Source: Chitinophagales bacterium
Lineage (GTDB): Bacteria > Bacteroidota > Bacteroidia > Chitinophagales > Saprospiraceae
Direction of reading: 5' to 3'
Length of the DNA stretch: 59,027 nt
NCBI GenBank assembly: GCA_013299105.1
Contig: JAAFJY010000041.1
Location: forward strand, 1 to 59,027
Shown here: piece by piece, positions 36,398 through 44,175 of the stretch
Layout: every line of letters starts with the position of its first letter
Position numbering within the stretch: position 1 is the stretch's first letter
Translations under genes and position numbers: made by a program
Notes under the pieces: model-generated
The model's input: the letters and a program-made list of their open reading frames with translations, nothing else
What the model was told of the DNA's origin: nothing
The model's database searches: none

Positions 36398-36880
36398 ATG
36401 CACGCAATCCTGGCTACGGGTTCCAATCTCGGAGACAAAGCCGCCAACTTAAAATTAGCGACCCAACTACTCAGTGAGCAAGCGGGAAGTCTGTTGGCCC
36501 TATCCAGTATTTACCAAACCGAAGCTTGGGGCATTCATGACCAGCCCGTATTCTACAACCAGGCTTTGATCCTTGATACGATCCTTCCGCCACACGAGCT
36601 CTTGAACTGCATCCTGTCGATCGAGCGCCAAATGGGCCGCGAGCGCCGCATCAAGTGGGGCGAGCGCCTGATCGACCTCGACATTTTATTTTACGAAGAC
36701 CTGGTTTTGCAAACCCCCGATTTGCAAATTCCCCATCCTTTCCTCCAGGCGCGCAATTTTGTATTGCAACCCCTGCTGGAAATTGCGCCGGATTTTGTGC
36801 ACCCTGTTTTACAAAAGGACATCCGCACCTTGACCGAGGAATGCCCAGATCCGCTTTGGGTAGTAATGGTTAATGGTTAG
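36398..36880 (+). CDS. folK: 2-amino-4-hydroxy-6-hydroxymethyldihydropteridine pyrophosphokinase
   Basis: A 160-residue protein. It shows MHAILATGSNLGDKAANL, YQTEAWGIHDQPVFYNQA, ERQMGRERRIKWGERLIDLD and IPHPFLQARNFVLQPLLEI, all conserved HPPK blocks. It transfers pyrophosphate from ATP to the pterin in folate synthesis. It is third in the xseA-xseB-folK unit. After it, GGTTAGTTGTTAAT is tandemly repeated near 36870. Confidence 0.96.
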   Translation: MHAILATGSNLGDKAANLKLATQLLSEQAGSLLALSSIYQTEAWGIHDQPVFYNQALILDTILPPHELLNCILSIERQMGRERRIKWGERLIDLDILFYEDLVLQTPDLQIPHPFLQARNFVLQPLLEIAPDFVHPVLQKDIRTLTEECPDPLWVVMVNG

Positions 36881-36992
36881 TTGTTAATGGTTAGTTGTTA
36901 ATGGCTTCGAGCTAGGGATTGACGCAAGCTAAGGAACAGAAAAGAAACAAAGTGGACATCTTTGACTTTTGGTTAAGCCCTTTGCGTGGCAA

Positions 36993-37214
36993 AGTTATAG
37001 CCAAAATCATGGTCAAAATCATGCTGGAAATCAGCAAGATTGTGTGTGGGTGTGGAAGTGTGAGTGTGAAAGTGTGTCTCCAACATTGGAAACGAAATGC
37101 CAACACACCCGAACCCAAACAAGCACACCCGAACCCATTTTCATCCGTGTTCCCAACTAGCCTCGTGCAGCGAGGCAATGAAGATGTCTAATTTATTTAA
37201 TCTGCGGCCCTAAG
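36993..37214 (+). repeat. Dispersed hairpin repeat, family R2, copy 3 with internal replacement
   Basis: Starts AGTTATAGCCAAAATCATGG, as copy 1 nearly does. At GGAAATCAGCAAG it passes into about 100 bases of GT-rich, then AC-rich sequence with two ACACCCGAACCC units, and resumes at TTTTCATCCGTGTTCCC. The stem-loop is GCCTCG/CGAGGC with loop TGCAG. It ends GCGGCCCTAAG next to the stop of the lipoprotein gene, as copy 1 does next to the PP2C gene. Confidence 0.75.
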
Positions 37215-37221
37215 GGCACTT

Positions 37222-37730
37222 TCAGTCCAGTTTTTCAAAAAAATACGACACTTTGCGGAGCTTTTCTTTTGCGGCATAATCGTATTCTAAGTCTGTAAAG
37301 AAACGAATGTGGCGTTTATCGGCTTGCTCAAAATCATAAACCTGAATCCTGCCAATGGCATCAATTGGGAGTTGCATTTTGACCACCTCGTCGAAAAAGA
37401 AATTGCAACTTTTGGGTTCAAATAAGCCAAAGTTGTAAGAAAATTCATAGGACTCATTTCCGATCAATTGTTTGCCTTTTCTTTCTCCATCCACTGTTTC
37501 GCCTTCTGGGAAATGATCCGCCAGTACGATTTTGGTATTGGAGCTGGTGACGATTTTTTGAACACCCTGCCCGTCGATGTACTCCATCCTGCTGAGTTTC
37601 CAAGTGCCACCCAGTCTGTTGAGTTTTGCGGTCCAGTTGCTGTCGCAGGACATTACCGAGAAGCTTAATGCTGCCAAAACAATCCAGAATTGTATAGCAC
37701 TTGTAGTTGAATGTTTTTTGATTGTCTCAT
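37222..37730 (-). pseudogene. Small lipoprotein gene with a one-base frameshift in its signal peptide
   Basis: The 3' reading frame encodes about 150 residues (SCDSNWTAKLNRLGGTWKLS onward), ending KVSYFFEKLD; it resembles lipocalin-like small lipoproteins. The frame has no ATG, only a TTG at 37677, and runs open upstream through KKHSTTSAIQFWIVL. In the other frame a good start, ATG 37730, follows AAGGA by 8 bases. One extra A in the A6 run at 37714-37719 would join them into MRQSKKHSTTSAIQFWIVLA followed by ALSFSVMSC, a textbook lipoprotein signal. So either the assembled sequence lacks a base or the gene is off by slippage. Confidence 0.7.
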
Positions 37731-37817
37731 TACTGTTGTCCTTGAAGTCAAAAAATCAAGTGTTAGGAACAGTTAAAAATAAAGCTTTCCAATTTTTCAG
37801 CTGTTGATTGCAACAAA

Positions 37818-37975
37818 TGTCAACGTGTATGGTCAAAATCATGTTGGCAATCCGTGAAAATCCGTTTAATCCGCGTCATCCGTGTTCCTATCCCGCGAAG
37901 CGGGGCAAAAAAGATTCGTGGCCGCATCGGAGTAACGAAGTTGCGAATTGGAAAGGTTCATTTGTGGCTTGTCAC
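37818..37975 (+). repeat. Dispersed hairpin repeat, family R2, copy 4
   Basis: ATGTCAACGTGTATGG, TCAAAATCATGTTGGC, AATCCGTGAAAATCC, GTCATCCGTGTTCC, stem CCCGC/GCGGG with loop GAA, then AACGAAGTTGCGAATTGG and GTGGCTTGTCAC. It ends about 33 bp before the 3' end of the metalloprotease gene. Confidence 0.8.
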
Positions 37976-38008
37976 TTATTTACTAGCATACCATCATCAG
38001 CTCTTCGC

Positions 38009-39268
38009 TCACCAATTCGCCGCATCCTCCACCCGTGCATCACCTTCCAAAATCAACTGCCCCCGACGACCCAAAAACTTACGCGGCGCAGCTATCCCCT
38101 GCCATTTTCGATTGCAAGCATTGTGCAAATGGCCTTTTCGCAAAAGTAAAGTACTGCCTGGTTCAAGGGTGATCATGGCATTTTCGGGCATTGAAACCCG
38201 GCCTTCCACTTGCAGAAAGGCACCTTTGGCGATCCGTAGGTTGCTCTTCAAATCACGGTCACCACGCCAGATCAAGGTGTCGCTGACCACTACTTCCTCC
38301 TCGGTTTTCAGGCTGCACCAATCTTGGATCAGGTAGCGGCGCTCAAAGGCGCTGGTGTCGTTCATGAGCATCAGCACCCTGCCGATTTGGCAAGGGGTGA
38401 GGGCATTTTGCAAGGCATTGTAATCCATCATGTTGTTTGAAGCTTGGGTGTTGCAAGGCGGCTCTGTTGTGCGGTTCCAGCAGGGGTTGCCGTGCTCCGG
38501 GGTATCGTCGCAGCCATCGGAGTCGAAGGCGTGGAAAAGGCCAAAGAAGTGCCCAACTTCGTGGTTCAAAATGCCACGGTAAGCCCAGGCTGGCATTTTT
38601 GACTCGAACATACCCGCCATTTTGATGCCCTCGCTGAGCATCACGCCTACCCCGCCTGCACTGCGCTTGTAATCGGGCGAGAGCATGCTGTCGGGGTGGT
38701 GGGGCATGATGAAGATGTTGACGATCGAATCGGTGCCTACGCCATATTTGGCCATTACCCGGCGGTCGTAGAGGTTGGCGTTGCCGCCTTTGTGTACGTA
38801 AAAACAAAGCTCATCGTCGTAGTGAAAATACACGCCAGGGTCATTGGGTATGTTTTTTTGCGAACACAAAACGTAAGCATACCTAGGTGGAATGACCGGA
38901 ATCTGGTTTTTCCAAGGCAGCCAAAGTTGGTTGTTGCGCTGCAAATCGCCATTGGCTGCGCCCACCAGGTCGCGGGCAAATTGGACGGCCTCTGCACCGT
39001 CGTAATTGTGCTTTTTGCTGGTAGAATTGACAAAATGGAGGTTGATGCGCACCCATTTAATGGGGGTATGGTTTAGGTGGGCAGTATCGGGCACAAAATC
39101 ATCGGCGCGGCGCTGGGGGATGAGCAGGCGTTTGCTCAGGCGTTCCAGGGGTTCCTGCACGACCGGCGCATCGCGGCGGATGATCTTTTTAGTCGGCAAC
39201 CAGGCTTGTGCCGTCAAAAAAACGGGAAAATTGGTCAAAACCAGAAAAAGTACCAAGATTTTTTTCAT
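38009..39268 (-). CDS. M43-like zinc metalloprotease, apparently truncated at its C-terminus
   Basis: 419 residues from ATG 39268 (MKKILVLFLVLTNFPVFLTA signal). The metzincin motif HEVGHFFGLFHAF with a downstream Met (NNMMDYNAL) marks a pappalysin/M43-type secreted protease. The region after residue 330 turns into beta-helix-like text (ITLEPGSTLLLRKGH, CNRKWQGIA, GQLILEGDARVEDAA) that would normally continue for several rungs, but stops at W-TGA. A dispersed repeat begins 33 bp further on. No T9SS sorting domain is left. It may be a remnant of a longer adhesin-protease. Confidence 0.82.
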   Translation of the reverse strand: MKKILVLFLVLTNFPVFLTAQAWLPTKKIIRRDAPVVQEPLERLSKRLLIPQRRADDFVPDTAHLNHTPIKWVRINLHFVNSTSKKHNYDGAEAVQFARDLVGAANGDLQRNNQLWLPWKNQIPVIPPRYAYVLCSQKNIPNDPGVYFHYDDELCFYVHKGGNANLYDRRVMAKYGVGTDSIVNIFIMPHHPDSMLSPDYKRSAGGVGVMLSEGIKMAGMFESKMPAWAYRGILNHEVGHFFGLFHAFDSDGCDDTPEHGNPCWNRTTEPPCNTQASNNMMDYNALQNALTPCQIGRVLMLMNDTSAFERRYLIQDWCSLKTEEEVVVSDTLIWRGDRDLKSNLRIAKGAFLQVEGRVSMPENAMITLEPGSTLLLRKGHLHNACNRKWQGIAAPRKFLGRRGQLILEGDARVEDAANW

Positions 39269-39364
39269 AAAGCCTGTATTTGAAAAGTGCATTGAGTATT
39301 TTTATACGCTTACCCAACCTGTGATCAATATTCACGGATATCGTTCAAATGAAAAACAGCTAAA

Positions 39365-39829
39365 ATGAGAAAATTCTTTCGATACGCCCTGATTTTTTTG
39401 GCGGTCGCCTTGGTCGGTTTACAATTTGTGCCGCTGAAACGCGACAATCCCACCAGCGACCCGGCTCAAGATTTCATCACCGCTACCCAAGCACCTGCTG
39501 AGGTGACTACTTTGTTGAAAACTGCTTGCTACGATTGCCACTCGCATAAGACGGTTTACCCTTGGTACGCCAAAGTGGCTCCTGCTTCTTTGTTGATTGT
39601 CAACCACGTACAGGAAGGCCGTCACCACCTCAATTTTTCTACCTGGACTACTTATCCGGCTGGCAAAGCGGCCCACAAACTGGAAGAATGCGCTGAAGAA
39701 GTAGAGGAGGGCCACATGCCAATCGGTAATTACACCTGGCTGCACTCGGAGGCTAAGTTGAGCGAAGCCCAACGCAAACTTTTGGCGGATTGGTTTTCGG
39801 CTGAATACAAAAAGGCGAAAGGGGGATAA
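39365..39829 (+). CDS. Heme-binding domain protein (CxxCH), membrane-anchored
   Basis: A 154-residue protein. One N-terminal membrane segment (YALIFLAVALVGLQFV) is followed by a c-type heme motif CYDCHSH near residue 55 and the family block KTVYPWYAKVAPASLLIVN. VEEGHMPIGNYTWLHSEAKL, nearer the end, may supply the distal Met. It matches the Bacteroidota haem_bd family. It likely carries electrons or senses redox in the periplasm. It is convergent with the gapN-like gene across a hairpin. Confidence 0.88.
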   Translation: MRKFFRYALIFLAVALVGLQFVPLKRDNPTSDPAQDFITATQAPAEVTTLLKTACYDCHSHKTVYPWYAKVAPASLLIVNHVQEGRHHLNFSTWTTYPAGKAAHKLEECAEEVEEGHMPIGNYTWLHSEAKLSEAQRKLLADWFSAEYKKAKGG

Positions 39830-39867
39830 GCTTGGTTGAAAAGTTGAAATGCGGAAGGCTTGAAAAG

Positions 39868-39903
39868 AGGGGCCTGGGTGGTTTATAGGCTGCCCAGGCC
39901 CCT
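39868..39903. terminator. Bidirectional hairpin between convergent genes
   Basis: AGGGGCCTGGG and CCCAGGCCCCT form a perfect 11-bp GC-rich stem with a 14-base loop between stops at 39829 and 39912. Confidence 0.8.
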
Positions 39904-39911
39904 GTCAAGTT

Positions 39912-41540
39912 TCAAAAAATAAACTTAGTGGACAAGAACTGCGACTTGTGGTTCTCAATGATCTCGTTCAAAATGTCCTTGTTTTCCTCGGTTTCTTTGG
40001 TCGAAACCACGGTTCGAATGGAGAATGAACGGATCGCATCTTCCACCGAAAGAGTGCCTTCCGCCGAGTCTTTGCGGCCAGTAAATGGGAAAGTATCGGG
40101 CCCGCGTTGGCATTGCGCATTGATGTTCACGCGGCTCACGAGATTCACCAATTGGTCCACGAGGTGGGCAATTTCGTCGGTATTGCGGCCAAAAATGCTC
40201 ACTTGCTGGCCGTGTGGCGAGTCAATCATGTATTGAATCGGCTCCTCGATGTTTTTGAAAGAAGCGATAGGAATCACTGGTCCAAACTGCTCTTCGCGGT
40301 AAATCTTCATTTTGTCATTCACCGGATACAAAACAGCCGGGAAGTAGAACGATTCGTAGCTGCTGCCCCCGCCTTCGTTTTGTACACTTGCGCCGTGTTT
40401 TTCGGCATCGGCAACCAAATCGGCCAGGTAAGCAGGCTTGTTGGGTTCGGGTAATGGGGTGATGGTCACGCCTTTTTCCCAGGGCATGCCAAATGGCAAG
40501 GCATTGACCGCTGCTGAGAATTTTTCAATGAATACGGGCGCAATGTTCTCGTGCACCATCAGGATTTTCACGGCAGTACAGCGCTGGCCGTTGAAGGACA
40601 AAGTGCCTAGAATGCATTCTTTTACCGCCAGGTCAATGTCAGCGTCTTCGAGTACGATGCCCAGGTTTTTGGCGTCCAGGCCCAACACAGCGCGTAGACG
40701 GTTGACCTTGGGGTGTAGTTTTTTCAAATCGTTGGCCACCCGGCTGGAGCCAATCAGGGTCAGTACGTTGATTTTTCCAGACTCCATCAGTGCGGGTACC
40801 ACGGTGCTGCCCCTACCATATAAAGTGTTCAACACACCTTTGGGAAAACATTCCTGAAAAGCCTTGAGCATGGGGTAGTGCAACAAAGTACCGTGCTTTG
40901 GCGGCTTGAACAGCATGGTGTTCCCCATCAGCAAGGCGGGAATGAGGGTGGTATAGGTCTCGTTCAGCGGATAGTTGAAGGGCCCCATGCACAATACCAC
41001 CCCCAGTGGCGAGCGGCGAATCTGGCCAATGATACCCTGCTCAATCCGGAAACGCGAAGAATTGCGGTCCAGGTCCTTGAGCATGTCGATGGTATCGTAA
41101 ATGTACTCGACGGTACGGTCAAATTCCTTGGTCGAATCGGCGAGGGATTTACCAATTTCATACATCAGCAGACGCACGATCTCGTCTTTCATTTCGATCA
41201 TGCGGCCCGTGAATTTGTCCATGCAGGCAATGCGCTCGGAAATCGGCATGGTGGGCCATTCGCCCCGGCCATTGTCAAAAGCTTGGACGGCAGCTTCTAG
41301 CGCCGCATCTGCTTCGGCCTGGCCTGCCAGTGGGTAACTACCAATCAACAAGCGCTCCAGGCCTTGGTCGTTTTTGACAAAAACAGGTGAATGTACTTCT
41401 TGAACGGTGCCATTCCAGGGCACCATTTCACCGTTGATCAGCATTTCGCGCTGGTGCAAAGGCTCCTGTAGGCGAAAGGCTTCCGGAATAGCATTTCCTT
41501 CCGGAAAAATGTTTTGAATGCGTTGGGTCAGTGGATTCAT
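39912..41540 (-). CDS. Aldehyde dehydrogenase family, probable NADP-dependent glyceraldehyde-3-phosphate dehydrogenase
   Basis: A 542-residue ALDH. The catalytic Cys is in LSFNGQRCTAVK. Cofactor strands are VVLCMGPFNYPLNETYTTLI and LTLIGSSRVANDLKKLHP. The general-base region reads LRAVLGLDAKNLGIVLEDAD where most ALDHs have LELGGK and related GapN proteins have GLEAKN, so the acid may be Asp here. The length and the LSFNGQRCTAVK block fit GapN, which oxidises glyceraldehyde-3-phosphate without phosphate and yields NADPH. It stands alone with a CAAAGATA (minus-strand TATCTTTG) box at 41624-41631, about 85 bp before the start. Confidence 0.82.
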   Translation of the reverse strand: MNPLTQRIQNIFPEGNAIPEAFRLQEPLHQREMLINGEMVPWNGTVQEVHSPVFVKNDQGLERLLIGSYPLAGQAEADAALEAAVQAFDNGRGEWPTMPISERIACMDKFTGRMIEMKDEIVRLLMYEIGKSLADSTKEFDRTVEYIYDTIDMLKDLDRNSSRFRIEQGIIGQIRRSPLGVVLCMGPFNYPLNETYTTLIPALLMGNTMLFKPPKHGTLLHYPMLKAFQECFPKGVLNTLYGRGSTVVPALMESGKINVLTLIGSSRVANDLKKLHPKVNRLRAVLGLDAKNLGIVLEDADIDLAVKECILGTLSFNGQRCTAVKILMVHENIAPVFIEKFSAAVNALPFGMPWEKGVTITPLPEPNKPAYLADLVADAEKHGASVQNEGGGSSYESFYFPAVLYPVNDKMKIYREEQFGPVIPIASFKNIEEPIQYMIDSPHGQQVSIFGRNTDEIAHLVDQLVNLVSRVNINAQCQRGPDTFPFTGRKDSAEGTLSVEDAIRSFSIRTVVSTKETEENKDILNEIIENHKSQFLSTKFIF

Positions 41541-41764
41541 TTTTGTGTTTGTAGTGGGTAGAGGAATGATAGTGAGTGGGGCTGTTTGAGATAAGTACTA
41601 AAGAATCTGGTAGGTCATTAGTTCAAAGATAAGGGCATTAAAAGGCATTTTGGGAGAAAAAAATTGCTTATTCTCCGTTGTTCAAAGGGTAAAACAAAGT
41701 GGAAATTCATGTAAGGGAAAAAATAACCTGCAAAAAAGTTTTTTAGAAAAAAATTAAAAACATT

Positions 41765-41795
41765 TTGTAGTTTAAAATACTTTTTTGTATTTTTG
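41765..41795 (+). promoter_or_regulatory. Bacteroidota-type promoter for the glucosaminidase-like gene
   Basis: TTG at 41765-41767, a 20-base spacer and TATTTTTG at 41788-41795. The transcript would start near 41802 and carry a leader of about 160 bases that contains the hairpin at 41826-41936. Confidence 0.6.
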
Positions 41796-41825
41796 TTACA
41801 TCTTCTCATGGTAAGTATTTGAGCT

Positions 41826-41936
41826 AAAATAAGATGGACCTTTTTGTTTTTGAGGTTTAGCAAAAAAAGAACACAACTTCCTTTCATCCAGTTGTTTATC
41901 TTTTTTCACTAAACCCAAACCTGTCCACCTTATTTT
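41826..41936 (+). other. Long nested hairpin in the 5' leader
   Basis: Three concentric pairings: AAAATAAGATGGAC with GTCCACCTTATTTT (13 of 14), GGTTTAG with CTAAACC, and AAAAAAGA with TCTTTTTT, closing on ACAACT/AGTTGT. The whole 111-base block could fold as one rod. It ends 27 bp before the ATG of the glucosaminidase-like gene. Confidence 0.6.
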
Positions 41937-41963
41937 TTTACGCTCCCTAAGCAACTCACAGTC

Positions 41964-42656
41964 ATGCAACAATACCTACAAAAGAACTGGTTGAAAGTCG
42001 TCATTCTCTTGGCCCTAGCCTATGTAGTGACCAAGAAAAGCTTTCATTTTAATGTTCATTTCAATGAGCCTACCAATCAACTTCATGAACCCACTTCCAA
42101 ACAGCCGCGCCCCAAAGCGGCCAAGGAGGGCTATACCTCCCGCGAAACAAAAAAACAACAGGAAGAAAGTATTTTCAGCATTGATCCCCTGAATACAGCA
42201 GGTCAAGAAAGGGTTCTGAGTGTCGACACACGCAGCTGTGAGGAGTTCGTCAAGCGTTTTGCCAAAGTGGCAGTAAACGAAAAACACAAATTTGGCATCC
42301 CGGCCTCGGTGATCTTGGCCAACGCTTTGTGGTTTGGGCAAGCTGGTCAAAGCAGCGCCGCCGCCAAGGCCAACAACATTTTCCGCTTGGCCTGCACAAC
42401 AGACTGGCAAGGACCTACATTCAGTACAAATGGCCAATGCCTGCGCCAATACCAAACACCCTGGATGAGTTTTCGGGATCACAGTTATTACCTTACCACA
42501 GGCAAATATACCCCCATGCGCCAAGTCAATGTCAACGACGTTGATGCCTGGTTAGAAGGGCTCAAAGACTTGGGCTTTTACCAGTCAAAAGAGGAAATGA
42601 ACAAGGTCAAGCTACTGATTGAGCAGTTTGAACTGAGGGCTTGGGATAATCATTGA
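41964..42656 (+). CDS. Glucosaminidase-like (FlgJ-type) protein lacking the catalytic Glu
   Basis: A 230-residue protein. An N-terminal hydrophobic segment (VVILLALAYVVTK) anchors it, then a linker. Residues of about 100-200 follow the family pattern: KFGIPASVILANAL, KANNIFRLACTTDW, CLRQYQTPWMSFRDHSYYL. In active members the stretch after ILAxAx reads LESG; here it is LWFGQAG, so the catalytic Glu is gone. It may bind peptidoglycan without cutting it, or be decayed. It has its own promoter and a long structured leader. Confidence 0.8.
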   Translation: MQQYLQKNWLKVVILLALAYVVTKKSFHFNVHFNEPTNQLHEPTSKQPRPKAAKEGYTSRETKKQQEESIFSIDPLNTAGQERVLSVDTRSCEEFVKRFAKVAVNEKHKFGIPASVILANALWFGQAGQSSAAAKANNIFRLACTTDWQGPTFSTNGQCLRQYQTPWMSFRDHSYYLTTGKYTPMRQVNVNDVDAWLEGLKDLGFYQSKEEMNKVKLLIEQFELRAWDNH

Positions 42657-42667
42657 GCGGCTACTTA

Positions 42668-42801
42668 GTCACAAGCCACGAATAAACCTTACCAAATCGC
42701 AACTTCTTTGCCCCGCTGCGCGGTGCTGGTTCGGAACACGGATGAAACTGATGAAACTGATTTTCACTGATTTCCAGCATGACGTTGACCATGATGTTGA
42801 C
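42668..42801 (-). repeat. Dispersed hairpin repeat, family R2, copy 5
   Basis: Inverted relative to the other copies. Read on the minus strand: GTCAACATCATGGTCAACGTC, CTGGAAATCAGTGAAAATC, CATCCGTGTTCC, stem CCGCG/GCGGG-type, AAGAAGTTGCGATTTGG, GTGGCTTGTGAC. It lies between the glucosaminidase-like and nucleoside hydrolase genes. Confidence 0.78.
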
Positions 42802-42841
42802 AACTGGCAATTAAAAATTGGTAAGGTTTATTTTTGAACCG

Positions 42842-43762
42842 TTACTTAGCCTTCAATTTCTCCGCCCAAGTCCAAAAATCGGCCTCCATCTCAGCAGCTT
42901 TGATGTCGGTGTAGACCATCACTTTGCGGGCGGTATTTTCAGGTGGGCCTGAAAAGGAAGCGGCAGTCGCCAATTCTGGGCGGATGATGGCCTCGATCAG
43001 GGCCAGGTCCCACATGACCCAGGAATCACCTGCTTTTACACAATCCCAGCGCTCGTTGAGCATTTTGCACCAGGGATTGCTGAGGGGTAGCTTGGCTTGA
43101 CTGGCTTTGCGCTCAAATTTGAGCTTTATAGCCACGTTCACAGGCATTACCCAGAGTTCTACCTCCGGGTTGTTGAGCAAAAAATCAAAAGCATTGAGGT
43201 CATTGCGGATATTGAATTCACTTTTGTTCCAGGCATTTTTGTCGGGAAAATAGCTGGCACCAAGCAAATAGCAGCGCAGTTTGCTGGCGATTGCAGGCTC
43301 TTCGGCAATGGCCGAAGCGACGTTGCTGCTGGCTCCAATGCTGACCACATTGAGTTTTTCACCAGGATTCAGGTTTTTCACGGCATTGCGAATAAATGCG
43401 GAGGCCGCTGAAGGGCTGGGTTCGCTACCACCCCAGGGTTTGCCAATCATTCGCAAGCCGCCCAGGGGATGAGGGATGTCTATCCGGCCCAAGTGTTTTA
43501 GCAAATCCTCATTCAAGTCCTGGCTGATCTGCACGCTGCTTTTTTTGCGGATGTTGTGGCAATTCCACATTTTATCGGTGGCCATTCCTGCATTGTTGAA
43601 ATGAGCGGAGGAAAGGGCCAATAACTTCACCTGCGGGTCGGCCACTGCCCTGACAATGGCGTACAAGTCGTCCATTTCGTTGCCCGTATCGGCATCCAAA
43701 ATGAAAGTTTGGCCTTGGAGGAACAAGGGAAAAAAGCAAAGCAGGAAGAATGTGGTTTTCAT
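42842..43762 (-). CDS. Secreted nucleoside hydrolase family protein
   Basis: A 306-residue protein with signal peptide (TTFFLLCFFPLFLQGQ). The mature start FILDADTGNEMDDLYAIVRA is the calcium-binding DxDxxxDD motif of inosine-uridine-type nucleoside hydrolases. LNVVSIGASSNVASAIAEEP and the later WVMPVNVAIKLKFE and DSWVMWDLALIEAI complete the fold. It should cleave the N-glycosidic bond of a nucleoside or related glycoside outside the cytoplasm. It is a single gene. The family also includes proteins with other sugar substrates. Confidence 0.85.
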   Translation of the reverse strand: MKTTFFLLCFFPLFLQGQTFILDADTGNEMDDLYAIVRAVADPQVKLLALSSAHFNNAGMATDKMWNCHNIRKKSSVQISQDLNEDLLKHLGRIDIPHPLGGLRMIGKPWGGSEPSPSAASAFIRNAVKNLNPGEKLNVVSIGASSNVASAIAEEPAIASKLRCYLLGASYFPDKNAWNKSEFNIRNDLNAFDFLLNNPEVELWVMPVNVAIKLKFERKASQAKLPLSNPWCKMLNERWDCVKAGDSWVMWDLALIEAIIRPELATAASFSGPPENTARKVMVYTDIKAAEMEADFWTWAEKLKAK

Positions 43763-43944
43763 GTGTTTTGGTGTGATTGGTGGTGCATGGTAAGATTGGC
43801 AAGTTATAAAGATTTTGTTTTTTCGGGATTGCGCATTTTGGGTGTTTGCTGCTGTTTTGGCCTTGGGTTCATTGTTGGGACCTCAAAAATCTAGCGAATT
43901 ATAGCTCAAACCCGGCAAAAGTTCCTATGCGGCCAGGTTCAAAA

Positions 43945-44061
43945 CCCTCTATGAATTGGGCAGATGAAATAGAGGGATTAGGAGCCCGGATGCCCGTAAA
44001 AGTTCCTTTTTAGCACCCCAATCACATCAAAAATCGTGTAACCCTGGACTTCAGTCCGGGG
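43945..44061. other. Gene-free stretch with two hairpins
   Basis: The 412-bp gap between the nucleoside hydrolase and aspS holds CCCTCTAT/ATAGAGGG (43945-43976), a compact CCCTGGACT/AGTCCGGGG hairpin (44042-44061), and two AAAAGTTCCT sequences at 43917 and 44000. I see no gene or promoter in it. Confidence 0.5.
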
Positions 44062-44119
44062 ACTAAATGCACCCTCCAACTCCCATCCGAAATCCATTCA
44101 ACAGCTGCATCAAAAAATC

Positions 44120-44157
44120 AAAAGCCCCGCTCAGACCAAAATCCAAGCAGGGCTTTT
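44120..44157 (-). terminator. Terminator after aspS
   Basis: AAAAGCCCCGCT and AGCAGGGCTTTT form an 11-pair stem with one C/A mismatch and a 14-base loop. On the minus strand the stem ends in a T run, as a Rho-independent terminator should, 19 bp beyond the aspS stop. Confidence 0.8.
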
Positions 44158-44175
44158 CCTTTATCAACAGCAGCT

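Noticed and set aside
38009-39268. A type IX secretion sorting domain on the metalloprotease
   Set aside because: The C-terminus ends within a beta-helix-like part and shows no sorting-domain pattern.
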